Virus record (IMG/VR): IMGVR_UViG_3300027782_000025 | Span: 124,001 to 188,000 of that record | Length of the DNA: 64,000 bases | Reading direction: 5' to 3' (one strand) | Origin: a virus | Shown: positions 52,423 to 61,764 of the stretch, piece after piece | Layout: every line of letters begins with the position of its first letter | How positions within the stretch are numbered: position 1 is the stretch's first letter | The notes under the pieces: generated by a model | What the model saw: only the letters and a program-made list of their open reading frames with translations | Database searches by the model: none | Told to the model about the DNA's origin: nothing | Translations under genes and position numbers: made by a program

Positions 52423-53175
52423 TTATACAAGTTCTTTCATAAAATTCGGATGTGATTTAATATAATCAGGTAGAGTATTCTTGTCTATAGCTTCAGCATT
52501 CCAAATACCATTTGCTACTGGATGAAGATTTTGTATCTGATTTTCTGGCGTCCAACCATAATACACATCTTTTAACCAATTCGTACGTAATTCGTCCTTA
52601 TGACCATGACAAAGATATTTGTATTCCATCACTTCTTTACGCTGACAAGTGCCAAAATGATATATCTTAGTCGGCAAGCCATGTCCTTGGCCACCTGATC
52701 TTCTAAGATTAAACATCCTAATGGGGCTGAAACCATCTTTAACAACGTGGTTAAATGATCTCCAAAAATTGATATAATTGGATGTCCCATAAAGTCTATG
52801 TGGACCATCATAAGCCATTTTGACACCTTCCATAAAGGTTTCTTTATCTATGACTTCATCAGAATCAGCAGTAACGATCATATCGTAACCGGCCACATGA
52901 TTATAAACAGAGTGTCTATGAGATGCTTCCCTAGGATAAGAATCTGCTTCTTCCCATATCAGTTTATCACCAAGATTCTTGTGTGCTATATTAAAAATAG
53001 AGTCTCTTGAGTCTGGACATTGTACCAATTTACCATTAAAAAGTGGAATGTGACCGTGTGATGCCTTCTTTGAATATGATACATAAACCTTATCACAGAA
53101 AGGTTTTAAAGAATCTAAACATAAGTCTAAATATTCTGCGCCATAGTGAAGTGGTACAAAGCCGAGTATTTTCAT
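52423..53175 (-). CDS. Glycosyltransferase (GT-A, GT2-like)
   Basis: 250-residue protein with an N-terminal LGFVPLHYGAEYLDLCLDSL and a DxD-like metal site in MIVTADSDEV (about residues 98-107), as in family 2 transferases. C-terminal part is rich in Tyr/Trp. AAGGA precedes the start. First member of a glycan island (about 52.4-60 kb). Confidence 0.75.
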   Translation of the reverse strand: MKILGFVPLHYGAEYLDLCLDSLKPFCDKVYVSYSKKASHGHIPLFNGKLVQCPDSRDSIFNIAHKNLGDKLIWEEADSYPREASHRHSVYNHVAGYDMIVTADSDEVIDKETFMEGVKMAYDGPHRLYGTSNYINFWRSFNHVVKDGFSPIRMFNLRRSGGQGHGLPTKIYHFGTCQRKEVMEYKYLCHGHKDELRTNWLKDVYYGWTPENQIQNLHPVANGIWNAEAIDKNTLPDYIKSHPNFMKELV

Positions 53176-53183
53176 GATGATCC

Positions 53184-53212
53184 TTGACGTGAGGAAAAAA
53201 CTAACTTATAAT
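53184..53212 (+). promoter_or_regulatory. Strong sigma70-type promoter
   Basis: TTGACG (53184-53189), spacer of exactly 17 bases, TATAAT (53207-53212). Five of six -35 bases and all six -10 bases match consensus. It drives the plus-strand glycan genes from 53443 and leaves a leader of about 220 bases. Overlapping it, TATAAT also reads on the minus strand (53211-53216), which may serve the divergent glycosyltransferase. Confidence 0.6.
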
Positions 53213-53262
53213 TATAATACACCAGTGTTTATTCTACAATAGCGTTAACTATCGCAGGCATA

Positions 53263-53274
53263 TGGTAATTACCA
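53263..53274. promoter_or_regulatory. 12-base palindrome, operator-like
   Basis: TGGTAATTACCA is a perfect palindrome in the gap between the divergent glycan genes (53176-53442), about 50 bases downstream of the promoter. It could bind a regulator. No other copy was noticed in the window. Confidence 0.3.
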
Positions 53275-53442
53275 CTCGATTTTCAATAAGTTATCGTCTA
53301 CAAGAATGAAACCGCTCTAGGAAATCTCAGAGATCATAGCCGTAAATACATCTCTTGGTTCGTAAATATATTACTTTGTTTTTTGATGCTGATTACAGGC
53401 AAAGCTGCCACCATTAGATCTTTTAGTAGGAAAGCATTTATA

Positions 53443-54189
53443 ATGAAAAAGTTTAATACGGCCTTAGTATGCACAGCCAAGAATGAAGATAATTATATAC
53501 AAGAATGGGTTGAATACTATATTAAACTTGGATTCGATAAAATATTCATATACCAAAATGATTGGAGATGTAGTTATGAGCATCCGGATGTTATAAAATA
53601 TGAATTAGACGGCTACGGTAAACAATTTGAAGTTTATAATACATTTATACAAAAACATCATGATGAATTCGAATGGGCCGCTTTCTTTGATGTCGATGAG
53701 TTTTTAGTCTTAAAAAGACATTCTAATATTAATGAATTTCTGGAAGAGTATAAACAATACCCAGCGATAGGCATAAGCTGGTATTTTTTTGGCGCAAACG
53801 GCCATGAAGTCATAGTAAACGATAATTACAGCGTTATTGATAGATTCACTAAGAGGAATGAAAGTCTTGATCTATATTTTAAATCAATAGTTAAATTAGA
53901 CAAAGATATGATTATGACTGCTCATAACAGAGTGGGTACGACATACTTTACAAATGGAATAGAAATAATAGACAAAGGTAGTGCTGAAGGTGGTACAGCT
54001 GAAGCCGCTCAATTAAACCACTATTTCGTTAAGACCATAGGAGAATTCGAGAAGAAGGTCGCAAGAGGGATGCCAAACCTAACACCAGACCACCCAGAAT
54101 ATATAAGGCCGATGAGTTATTTTAACCATCATAATAACAACGAGACTGAAGACCTCTTAGCATATAATTTTAAGCATGATATAAAATGA
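53443..54189 (+). CDS. Glycosyltransferase (GT92/GT2-like)
   Basis: 248-residue protein. LVCTAKNEDNYIQEWVEYYIKLG at the N-terminus and AAFFDVDEFLVL (a DxD with DEF) are typical of the family-92/PF13704 group of transferases. The start ATG 53443 follows AGGA by 14 bases; upstream in-frame ATG codons lack a signal. The C-terminus ends in an Asn/His-rich stretch. Part of the plus-strand glycan cluster. Confidence 0.75.
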   Translation: MKKFNTALVCTAKNEDNYIQEWVEYYIKLGFDKIFIYQNDWRCSYEHPDVIKYELDGYGKQFEVYNTFIQKHHDEFEWAAFFDVDEFLVLKRHSNINEFLEEYKQYPAIGISWYFFGANGHEVIVNDNYSVIDRFTKRNESLDLYFKSIVKLDKDMIMTAHNRVGTTYFTNGIEIIDKGSAEGGTAEAAQLNHYFVKTIGEFEKKVARGMPNLTPDHPEYIRPMSYFNHHNNNETEDLLAYNFKHDIK

Positions 54190-54227
54190 CTATGATTTTT
54201 TTTTAAATATACAAAGCGAACATTATT

Positions 54228-54235
54228 TATAAATA
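54228..54235 (+). promoter_or_regulatory. T4-late-type promoter box TATAAATA
   Basis: Exact TATAAATA, 15 bases before the start of the FkbM-like gene. T4 late promoters consist mainly of this -10 box. The expected start point leaves a leader of about 9 bases, with GAGAG as a weak Shine-Dalgarno. In an AT-rich genome chance matches are possible. Confidence 0.35.
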
Positions 54236-54250
54236 AACAGAGAGATCACT

Positions 54251-54832
54251 ATGAATCTTGTGCAAATTGGCGCAAACCGCGGTAACGACCATGTTACGGT
54301 ATTAATAAAAAACCATGAAATGCCATTCGATAAAATAATATTAGTCGAACCTATCATATATGTTTTAGAAAGACTAGCAAACTGCTATAAAGACTTAAAT
54401 AATGTTTTTATCGAAAACTGCATAATAAGTAACTCGCTAAAAAAGACCGAAACCATATACTTTCATCACGGCTATGATTATGAAACTAGCACACTAAACA
54501 GTAAGCATTTAATCGATCACGGATGTCCGGAAGATAGAATAGTGTCAAATGAAGTATCAAATATGACTTTAACAGACTTATTATCTAAACATAATATCAA
54601 ATTCATAAATTATCTATTCATCGATGCTGAGGGACAAGACATCGATATTCTTATGAGTCTAGATCTTGCTATAACACCTGTTGATTATATCCACTTCGAA
54701 ATTGCACATTCAGACGGTGTTTTTAAGCGTGGGCCTAAATTTGATGGTGTCTGTGCATATTTAAAAAACTTAGGCTATGAGCTTGCAATAACCGATACCG
54801 ATCTAACAGCAAAAAAGGCAATCACATGTTAG
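54251..54832 (+). CDS. FkbM-family methyltransferase
   Basis: 193-residue protein: LVQIGANRGND (SAM-binding), VEPIIYVLERLANCY and LFIDAEGQDIDIL are the FkbM pattern. FkbM enzymes O-methylate sugars or polyketides. It lies in the glycan cluster and overlaps the next gene by seven bases. Confidence 0.85.
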   Translation: MNLVQIGANRGNDHVTVLIKNHEMPFDKIILVEPIIYVLERLANCYKDLNNVFIENCIISNSLKKTETIYFHHGYDYETSTLNSKHLIDHGCPEDRIVSNEVSNMTLTDLLSKHNIKFINYLFIDAEGQDIDILMSLDLAITPVDYIHFEIAHSDGVFKRGPKFDGVCAYLKNLGYELAITDTDLTAKKAITC

Positions 54833-55632
54833 CATGTAATATCTATGTCGACAACCAACAAGTTATAGAATACCCTGTATCATATATTATGCGTAATCTA
54901 ACTTTTGTAGACCAATTCATGGTATATGGTGGTGACGATATCAGTTACAATATTCTAAAAGATACTCTAAGTAATACGCCTAAAGTGCAAATTATAAACA
55001 TCGATAAAAAGATTAAGAATCCTCAAGACATAGCAGCAGCCCAGAATAAATGTCTGGAAAATACTTTTAATATGCTCAAACCAGATTTCATACTATCATT
55101 ACAGGCCGACATCTTGTTTAGTATTGAAGGTATTAGACAGATCCATGAATATATTTCTAATCCAACGGCGAGCAGCCTCTGTTTTAAAATCCAACACGTT
55201 AAACTATATATTAAATGCGGCATTTCCCACTTTGGTGCTGTTTTGCTAAATAGGGATTGTAAAGAAAGGTTTGTGCAGGATGGTGCCTATTTGTCTGCAG
55301 ACCCCCATAACAACGAGAATTATAAACACCATGACAATATCGCGTGCCATGATATAGGCTATTTATCGCCACAGATATGGGCAAAGAAATTAAAGCAGCA
55401 TGCTAAAACGTGGGGGTCGCCAAGCGCACTGGCAGACGCAATAAAATATGACGATAGTAATAAACTTGAATTCATCCTTAAATATAGCAAATACGTAAAA
55501 AAATTAGTCGGCTGCTTTGGGTTATTAAATAAAGAAGTCGATGCCGAATGGTATACGGTGATTGAAGATTTCGGTTTAGTCGAAGACTGGAAAGCGACAG
55601 TCGATATATTGAAAGAAGATTTTTGCAAGTAA
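54826..55632 (+). CDS. Putative glycosyltransferase
   Basis: 268-residue protein with a GT-A-like organisation: VDQFMVYGGDD, FILSLQADILFS (possible QAD metal site) and a C-terminal helical part. No well-known signature beyond this. It sits between the FkbM-like and acetyltransferase genes, so a sugar transfer role is the best guess. Confidence 0.55.
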   Translation: MLACNIYVDNQQVIEYPVSYIMRNLTFVDQFMVYGGDDISYNILKDTLSNTPKVQIINIDKKIKNPQDIAAAQNKCLENTFNMLKPDFILSLQADILFSIEGIRQIHEYISNPTASSLCFKIQHVKLYIKCGISHFGAVLLNRDCKERFVQDGAYLSADPHNNENYKHHDNIACHDIGYLSPQIWAKKLKQHAKTWGSPSALADAIKYDDSNKLEFILKYSKYVKKLVGCFGLLNKEVDAEWYTVIEDFGLVEDWKATVDILKEDFCK

Positions 55633-55662
55633 TTATCTTTATCATAAATATAGGGAAAAGAA

Positions 55663-56169
55663 GTGGGCGATTTAAAAATAGGGCAAGGATCATATGAAAG
55701 CATTATTAGACGTGGGACCCTTAATAGCATAACGATAGGAAATTATAGCTCTATAGCCGATGGCTGTATCTGCGATGGTGGTTTTGGCCATAACACTAAG
55801 TTTATCACGACTTATCCATTAAATGAAAAGCTAAAGAATTGTGCTCATCTAGCCGGTCACCCAGTATGTAGAGGAGATATACACATCGGAAACGATGTGT
55901 GGATAGGCGAAGGATGCATGATAATGAGCGGTGTTACAATAGGCGATGGTGCCGTGGTCGGGGCTAGATCTATAGTAACAAAAGATATTCAGCCATATAG
56001 CATAGTTGTCGGATCGCCGGCCAATATAACGAGGAAAAGATTTACAGACGAACAGATAAATAGACTATTAGATATTAAATGGTGGAATTGGAATGAACAA
56101 AAGATAATCGACAATGCTCATCTGCTGATGAGTGAAGATATTAACAGTTTTATAACAGCACACTCATAA
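55663..56169 (+). CDS. Left-handed beta-helix acetyltransferase
   Basis: 168-residue hexapeptide-repeat enzyme, probably an acetyltransferase of sugars or antibiotics (CatB/WbbJ-like). Repeats such as ITIGNYSSIADGC and IHIGNDVWIGEGCMI, SGVTIGDGAVVGA, then VVGSPANITRKRF are clear. GTG 55663 is the start, with AGGGA upstream. The catalytic His is probably in KFITTYPL... AHLAGHPV. Confidence 0.85.
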   Translation: MGDLKIGQGSYESIIRRGTLNSITIGNYSSIADGCICDGGFGHNTKFITTYPLNEKLKNCAHLAGHPVCRGDIHIGNDVWIGEGCMIMSGVTIGDGAVVGARSIVTKDIQPYSIVVGSPANITRKRFTDEQINRLLDIKWWNWNEQKIIDNAHLLMSEDINSFITAHS

Positions 56170-56178
56170 GGGAATGAA

Positions 56179-56739
56179 ATGAAGCAAATCGTAAAGAATC
56201 TATTAGCGATGACTAAGAGTGCAATGTCTGATACCGACATCTCTAGAGATCTAGATAAAATCGACGGTTCATTCACTGCGGTGTATCAAGCACCAGCAGG
56301 GGTAGAACATTATAGATTATTATCATATATTAGTAGGCAAGTCAGCGGCAGCCAAATATTAGATGTAGGAACATATCGAGGGTATTCAGCGATAGCACTA
56401 AGCAATAACCTAAATAATAAAATTATTTCTTACGACATCCAGAAGCACCATACACAAGAAAATACAAGTAACACCGAATATAGAATCGGCGAAGCAACAA
56501 AATTCGAAGATTTCAAGAATACCTCAATTATTCTATTAGACACGTTTCATGATGGAGTCTACGAAGAATTATTCATAAACCATCTAAGGTCAATCAAGTG
56601 GGCAGGTTTACTAATAATGGATGATATTACTGAATTCCCTGAACTAAGAATTTTATTCAATAAATTGCCAGAAGAGAAGTATGACATATCTCATATAGGC
56701 CATTGGTCTGGGACTGGACTCGTGGTATTCGATAACTAA
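56179..56739 (+). CDS. Class I SAM methyltransferase
   Basis: 186-residue methyltransferase: ILDVGTYRGYSAIAL (motif I), IISYDIQ (motif II), SIILLDTFHDGVY and LLIMDDITEF. It resembles the small methyltransferase_24 group that is common in phage and capsule gene clusters. It is the last plus-strand gene, 17 bases from a convergent methyltransferase. Confidence 0.78.
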   Translation: MKQIVKNLLAMTKSAMSDTDISRDLDKIDGSFTAVYQAPAGVEHYRLLSYISRQVSGSQILDVGTYRGYSAIALSNNLNNKIISYDIQKHHTQENTSNTEYRIGEATKFEDFKNTSIILLDTFHDGVYEELFINHLRSIKWAGLLIMDDITEFPELRILFNKLPEEKYDISHIGHWSGTGLVVFDN

Positions 56740-56756
56740 AACCTAAAGCGAGTTAA

Positions 56757-57365
56757 TTAATCATTGTTAAATAATGCGATTATCTTTTCTTTAAATTCAG
56801 AATAATAATCACACTTGTTTATCAGATTGTCAGAAGCAGCCATATATTCCTTATAAGATCCGACGCTAGCGTGGTACTTATTTATGCTAGGTTTTTTTCT
56901 TATTACAGCTACCCCGAAATCGCCAGTATAAGTTACAATCCCAATATTTGCTATATGTCTAATGTGCCATATCGACCTAAACACTGTTCCACACCTATAA
57001 GATACAGCAAAATCCTCGCTAGGCGGATAGGCATCGTGGAGAACTATTGCGCCATTTGGGTTTATATATTTCAAGGAATTTAAGATATCTTTTGTGACTT
57101 GCGCTTCATCATGGTCACCATCTATAAAAATCAAATCGAAATTCTGACCATTCTGATCAAAGAATTGATCACTATTCATCGACTTGATCCTATCATCGAA
57201 CATTTCCCCGACCGGCTCGACACCTACTTTATCTGCGCATACGATTTTATCCCAGCATACTTTACCTTGAACACCTATCTCTAAATAAGATTTAAAATTA
57301 TATGCTCTGATCAGATGGTTTATAATATCAACGTGAGTTATATCTTCTTTGAAATTAGGCTCCAT
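56757..57365 (-). CDS. Class I SAM methyltransferase (methyltransf_24)
   Basis: 202-residue enzyme: SYLEIGVQGKVCWDKI at the SAM site, FDLIFIDGDHDEAQV (the IDGDH motif of this family), and GAIVLHDAYPP. It overlaps the preceding glycosyltransferase gene by 28 bases (GGAGG upstream of ATG 57365). Confidence 0.82.
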   Translation of the reverse strand: MEPNFKEDITHVDIINHLIRAYNFKSYLEIGVQGKVCWDKIVCADKVGVEPVGEMFDDRIKSMNSDQFFDQNGQNFDLIFIDGDHDEAQVTKDILNSLKYINPNGAIVLHDAYPPSEDFAVSYRCGTVFRSIWHIRHIANIGIVTYTGDFGVAVIRKKPSINKYHASVGSYKEYMAASDNLINKCDYYSEFKEKIIALFNND

Positions 57366-57979
57366 GCTTTTTTATCCTCCTCTATTATTGTGTTTGCTTC
57401 AGGTAGCAGACCTATACTACGACTCCAGTCCATGATGGCTTGAAGGTCGCTATAAACGGTCATTTTATAATCTAACAATTTAAGTTTATCAAATATCCAA
57501 TTATCGCCGAACCATAACTTTATCTCCCCAGGTATCGGATAAACTAACTCAACCATCTTGCGAGACAAGCAGATGAAGACGCCAGGGACGCCATCCTGCA
57601 CTACTTGTGTTGTCGGGTTGGGAGAATCGGAAAAGGCACTAACGCCAGTCACAAGCGGAATTACCTTCTGAGTATCAAGATCTATTAATTTTATCTTAGC
57701 ACAAACGTCATTTTTAAGATAAATATCGCTATTTAGGATAATTAAGGTATCGAACTCTGGATGTGCTAAGAAATACTCCATTAATTGATTCCAAGCTGGA
57801 TTAACATAAACATTCTTAGCATTAATTATTTTATTGTAAGGCTCTATTAATTTTTTTATGTCAGGTGTGGCATTATTGTCGATTATAAGGATACCGTCGG
57901 CACCAATAACATGGGCTAAGCATCTCTTAACACAAGCCACGTCATAAATTACAGGTATACCGACTAATAATTTTCTCAT
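57338..57979 (-). CDS. Glycosyltransferase (GT2-like)
   Basis: 213-residue protein. KLLVGIPVIYDVACVKRCLAHV, ILIIDNNATPD and LIILNSDIYL (a SD metal site) match family 2 transferases; the C-terminal part (GDNWIFDKL) matches as well. Follows the DUF5672 gene. Confidence 0.78.
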   Translation of the reverse strand: MRKLLVGIPVIYDVACVKRCLAHVIGADGILIIDNNATPDIKKLIEPYNKIINAKNVYVNPAWNQLMEYFLAHPEFDTLIILNSDIYLKNDVCAKIKLIDLDTQKVIPLVTGVSAFSDSPNPTTQVVQDGVPGVFICLSRKMVELVYPIPGEIKLWFGDNWIFDKLKLLDYKMTVYSDLQAIMDWSRSIGLLPEANTIIEEDKKAWSLISKKI

Positions 57980-57988
57980 ACTGTATTT

Positions 57989-58639
57989 TTATTTAAGATC
58001 AAACCCATAAGCTGCATTCACAGCCTCATATTGGCGCGGCCCATGAAACCCAAAGCGCTTTTTAATATCATGATCATATTCAGGTATGTGTGATTCTATC
58101 GAAAACCACGTTGCTACATCTAAAGGCGCAAACACTATACCGTGTGATTCAAATAATGGCTTATTGACAAGGCAAATTTGCCAATCCTCATTATCCCAGG
58201 TACCGCCGTAATGCTTTTTACAAACATCTAAAAGCTTTTTACTACGCAGGCTAAACCCTCCATTACCTACTCGGCAGTTGGGTCTTTTGGTAGCTTCCAA
58301 AAGCCACGGTGCGCCTATATAATCATAATTTAAAAAATCAGGATTCCAATTAGCAGTGTTAAGAATAAAACCATCATGTTGAACAACAAGAACAAATTTA
58401 GTATTGATGTGGTCAGTAAGACTACCACTGATTAATTTACTATACTCACCGATAACCATTGGCTTTATTTTTTTATAGCCGACACCTGTGATATCTGAAT
58501 CGTAAGCCGATTGAAATATCACTTCACCAAAATCGACTTTATCAATGCATTGCCTAACAGCAAAAAGCGAGCTTTCAAAAGATTTTTTATCCGTGCGCCC
58601 ATCAGCCATAAACAATGTAACATTTTTTAATCGGAGCAT
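57989..58639 (-). CDS. DUF5672-family glycan-related protein
   Basis: 216-residue protein. The family pattern is clear: VVQHDGFIL, FLNYDYIGAPW, VGNGGFSLRSKKLL and DNEDWQICLV, with a DxD-like HDG position. DUF5672 proteins are thought to be glycosyltransferases. Located within the glycan island. Confidence 0.78.
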   Translation of the reverse strand: MLRLKNVTLFMADGRTDKKSFESSLFAVRQCIDKVDFGEVIFQSAYDSDITGVGYKKIKPMVIGEYSKLISGSLTDHINTKFVLVVQHDGFILNTANWNPDFLNYDYIGAPWLLEATKRPNCRVGNGGFSLRSKKLLDVCKKHYGGTWDNEDWQICLVNKPLFESHGIVFAPLDVATWFSIESHIPEYDHDIKKRFGFHGPRQYEAVNAAYGFDLK

Positions 58640-58671
58640 AATGATACCTAAATGAATGGAATAAATTATAA

Positions 58672-59295
58672 TTACTGATTATTTTTGAGGTTACTATTGC
58701 TGAATTTAGTTAACCAAGTATATGCAGCGTTCTTATCATCTGGCGTTTTAATCTTAAAAGAATCAAAACGCAAAAACGGCTTAGGTAAGGATCTTGATAA
58801 AGTTTCATGAATGGATAAGGTGTTCCAATCGTGTTTACTAGGGTTAGTACAGAAAATATTTGCAGAGTCTTGCTCGGACTCTTTCGTACCAACATAAACA
58901 TGCTTTTTATCGGCTTTAGTGTCGGCCTGATTATGGTAGATCGGGGCACTTATACCTATAAATTCATGATTAAACAAAGGAATTTCGTCATTAATTATAA
59001 TATCGCCATCTAAAATTAGAGCCAATTCGTTTATTTCCTTAGAAATCAGCCGCATAGTGTGCATTATGCCTAGGTCAGGATCATTGTTTAATATAAATTT
59101 AATATTATCTAGCTTTTTTAAATGAGCTATTATGAGATTAGATCTGAATCCAACTACCACATATATTTCTTCATAATTCTTTAGGGCTTTAATTTGGTAA
59201 TCTATAATTCTTTTGCCATTCACCATGGCCATTGCTTTTGGAATATTTTGCTTTAATCTAGCCCCAAAGCCTGCGGCACATATCACGGCTTTCAT
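58672..59295 (-). CDS. Sugar nucleotidyltransferase (MobA-like)
   Basis: 207-residue protein. CAAGFGARLKQNIPKAMAMVNGK is the classic nucleotidyltransferase GxGxR-type motif (AAGFGARL, PKAM), with ALILDGDIII as the metal-binding DGD. It would activate a sugar or choline-like phosphate (NDP-linked). No ribosome-binding site beyond AAAGGA. It fits the glycan island by supplying substrates. Confidence 0.85.
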   Translation of the reverse strand: MKAVICAAGFGARLKQNIPKAMAMVNGKRIIDYQIKALKNYEEIYVVVGFRSNLIIAHLKKLDNIKFILNNDPDLGIMHTMRLISKEINELALILDGDIIINDEIPLFNHEFIGISAPIYHNQADTKADKKHVYVGTKESEQDSANIFCTNPSKHDWNTLSIHETLSRSLPKPFLRFDSFKIKTPDDKNAAYTWLTKFSNSNLKNNQ

Positions 59296-59379
59296 TATTA
59301 TCCTTTATAGTTAGACACGATATCTACATAACTATAAAAAATAATCAGATAACCGCGAATTAACACAAGAAATGCAGTG

Positions 59380-59982
59380 TTAAAGTTTTATGAAAGAGCC
59401 CCATAAAACACTTAAAAAATCTAGATATTTATACTTTTCAAGACCTACTGAATCTATGCTAGATTGAACCATGTTTAAAGAAGACTCGTGCACTTCGAAC
59501 CCAATACCATCCCAAAGTCCAGTCGATAATAATCTTGATTTAACTGCTGAATAATTTTCAGATTCATTAGGCGAATCAGCGAAGTCGTGTAACATAATAA
59601 CATCGCCTATCTTAAGAAATTTCGAAAATATATCGAATTCTTTAGTCTTTGCTCCACCATCACATAATATCAAAGTTTTATCTCTCGAAGCAATTAAAGA
59701 TGAAATAGAATCGATAATATCAGGAGAAAAGCAATCACAATATCTGATATTATCATTTACTTCATGGTTTTTAGGGATTTTGACATGCGAAGGTTCTAGT
59801 TCATAGGTAAGAAATAAAGCCTCAGGCCGCTTATTTTTATAAAGCCATACAGAAAATCCGCCGTTATCAGTTCCGATCTCTATAATAAGATCGAAATCTT
59901 TAATAACCACCGAGAATACTAAATCAGTACCAGGCATTTGCGCAGCGCCAACACCAACAAGATCGTTAAAATAATTAGTCAT
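59380..59982 (-). CDS. Methyltransferase (cephalosporin-hydroxylase-like)
   Basis: 200-residue SAM-dependent enzyme: FDLIIEIGTDNGGFSVWLY (SAM site), LFLTYELEP, TLILCDGGAKTKEF and VIMLHDFAD. It is closest in style to the cephalosporin hydroxylase / rhamnosyl O-methyltransferase group. ATG 59982 is preferred because GAGG lies six bases upstream; ATG 59994 has no such site. Confidence 0.65.
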   Translation of the reverse strand: MTNYFNDLVGVGAAQMPGTDLVFSVVIKDFDLIIEIGTDNGGFSVWLYKNKRPEALFLTYELEPSHVKIPKNHEVNDNIRYCDCFSPDIIDSISSLIASRDKTLILCDGGAKTKEFDIFSKFLKIGDVIMLHDFADSPNESENYSAVKSRLLSTGLWDGIGFEVHESSLNMVQSSIDSVGLEKYKYLDFLSVLWGSFIKL

Positions 59983-60007
59983 AGTAAACCTCATAAGATA
60001 AAGTATA

Positions 60008-61741
60008 TTATATATTTAAAGGTTGGTGTAAATGAACCTGCCTCAAACTAGAAATATCGACCACCGCTTCTTTAAACCACGCCGGAAACATCGCCTTGGC
60101 TTTTTTAAATAATCTCTCGAAAGACCCATCTATAATAAATGTGTCGGCATGATCTGCGTGAGACCTAACACTTCTACCAACGGATTGCACAAGCCTTAAA
60201 ACAGTAATCCAGTCATAATATTTATCATCTAATTTCATCCTCGCCGCCAACTGCTTATCATCATAGAAATTAGCAAAAGGCATCTTGCAAACGATCTGAA
60301 AACGGCTCAAATCATCCTTAAGATCAACGCCCTCATAAAGAGAAGGAGAAATAATGATGCTATCATGGGATAAAGCATGAGAGTCTAAAAGGTCAGACCT
60401 ATTAGGATAATCCTTAGAAGATCTAAAACGCTTCGAAACACTAGATTCACAATTCAGGCTAAGATACTCCATAATAGCGTTATTATGAGTATGAATAATT
60501 CCCCTTTGGTGGCCAAATTTATTAACGATAGCTTCGACTGACCTAACCAAAGGTGGACCCCAATCGACCATCTTATCCTTACCACCGGTCATTTGAGCAG
60601 CCGGCCAATAGTAAATCGGCCTATTCTCGACAGGAAAGCGATTCTTCATCCTAAGAGCAGCAACGTCAGACCTATCGACACCAACGGTGTTACAAAAAGT
60701 GTCGACATCAAGAATAGTAGCACTCATCAGAAGCACCTTGTTACCATGCCTAAAAATGAAACGCTCGGCAAAATCACCAACGATAACTGGTCTCAAGTTA
60801 AGCACACGGTATTCACCGACAGAAGGAGAAAACTTAATTTCGTGATCCATAACCCATTCGCAATCATCGAAATCATTATCCACAAACATTTCGATCTTGC
60901 CGGCAACACCCAGAAAGTCTCTAGCGGCTATATGGTCCTCATCTGCAATTGCGATATCCTCAAGCTCCTTAAAAACACCAATAATATTCTCATTTAAAAA
61001 CCATTGCTTATACTGATTAGGACTATCGAAAACCGGAAGGGCATAGCCACGTTCTTTTAAATCGATATCGCTAATCGTAACGTTAACAAAAGAAAGTATT
61101 TCTTGACCAAGATTATGTGCCTCATCGGTAATAAGTAGACTGCGGGGATCAACGAAACGATCTTTGGTAAAAGTGGTCTGATAGAGGAAAGAGCTAAAAT
61201 TCATACACAGAAATCTAGAATTGATCGCCTTATGAAGTTGCTCATAATAGGCACAGGCGCTGAAAGTGCGTCCAGGGGGCAAGAAAATATTCTCCTCTGC
61301 GTTCTCGAAGCAAAAGCGGCACTTAACGCCAGAGCCAAGCAAATTGGTCTTACAGACACCAACGGAGCAATTCCTAAAACCATTGTCGAGCTTGTTAATA
61401 TCCGAAGCGGCAAGGGTAAGACTCCATTTCTTTTTGCCTTTCATTCTTTCCCAGACGTCGCATTCATAAGCATTCCTGCCTTTAAGCTCCGTCACGATAG
61501 AGCCGTATTCAGATACTAACTGGTCTTGCAGTTGCTTAGTAGCAGTTAGCCAATACATATTATCGAAAAATTTAGCAACCGTCATCCCGATGGCAGTCTT
61601 ACCAGAGCCAGTGGGAGCTTCGATTATAACGATCTTTTTACCAGAATTAAAAGAATCAAGCACGAACTTGATAGCTTCCCTCTGTCCATCGCGGTAAGCA
61701 GATTTAACAAAGAATTTATCTATATCATCCGTATTATACAT
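60008..61741 (-). CDS. DinG/XPD-like SF2 DNA helicase
   Basis: 577-residue DNA helicase. APTGSGKTAI (residues 42-51) is Walker A, LLITDEAHN the DEAH box, SATILDV motif III and QSVGRSVRSHADH motif VI. Cysteines around residues 94-165 (AYECDVW, FRNCSVGVCK, VKCRFC) would hold an iron-sulphur cluster as in XPD and DinG. It unwinds 5'-to-3' in family members, for recombination or replication. GGTGATAA precedes ATG 61741, which is divergent from gp47. Confidence 0.9.
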   Translation of the reverse strand: MYNTDDIDKFFVKSAYRDGQREAIKFVLDSFNSGKKIVIIEAPTGSGKTAIGMTVAKFFDNMYWLTATKQLQDQLVSEYGSIVTELKGRNAYECDVWERMKGKKKWSLTLAASDINKLDNGFRNCSVGVCKTNLLGSGVKCRFCFENAEENIFLPPGRTFSACAYYEQLHKAINSRFLCMNFSSFLYQTTFTKDRFVDPRSLLITDEAHNLGQEILSFVNVTISDIDLKERGYALPVFDSPNQYKQWFLNENIIGVFKELEDIAIADEDHIAARDFLGVAGKIEMFVDNDFDDCEWVMDHEIKFSPSVGEYRVLNLRPVIVGDFAERFIFRHGNKVLLMSATILDVDTFCNTVGVDRSDVAALRMKNRFPVENRPIYYWPAAQMTGGKDKMVDWGPPLVRSVEAIVNKFGHQRGIIHTHNNAIMEYLSLNCESSVSKRFRSSKDYPNRSDLLDSHALSHDSIIISPSLYEGVDLKDDLSRFQIVCKMPFANFYDDKQLAARMKLDDKYYDWITVLRLVQSVGRSVRSHADHADTFIIDGSFERLFKKAKAMFPAWFKEAVVDISSLRQVHLHQPLNI

Positions 61742-61764
61742 TTATCACCATTAAGGAACAAAAT

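Noticed and set aside
53176-53442. Possible tRNA or small RNA in the gap between divergent genes
   Set aside because: No cloverleaf or T-loop sequence was found; the promoter and palindrome explain the gap.
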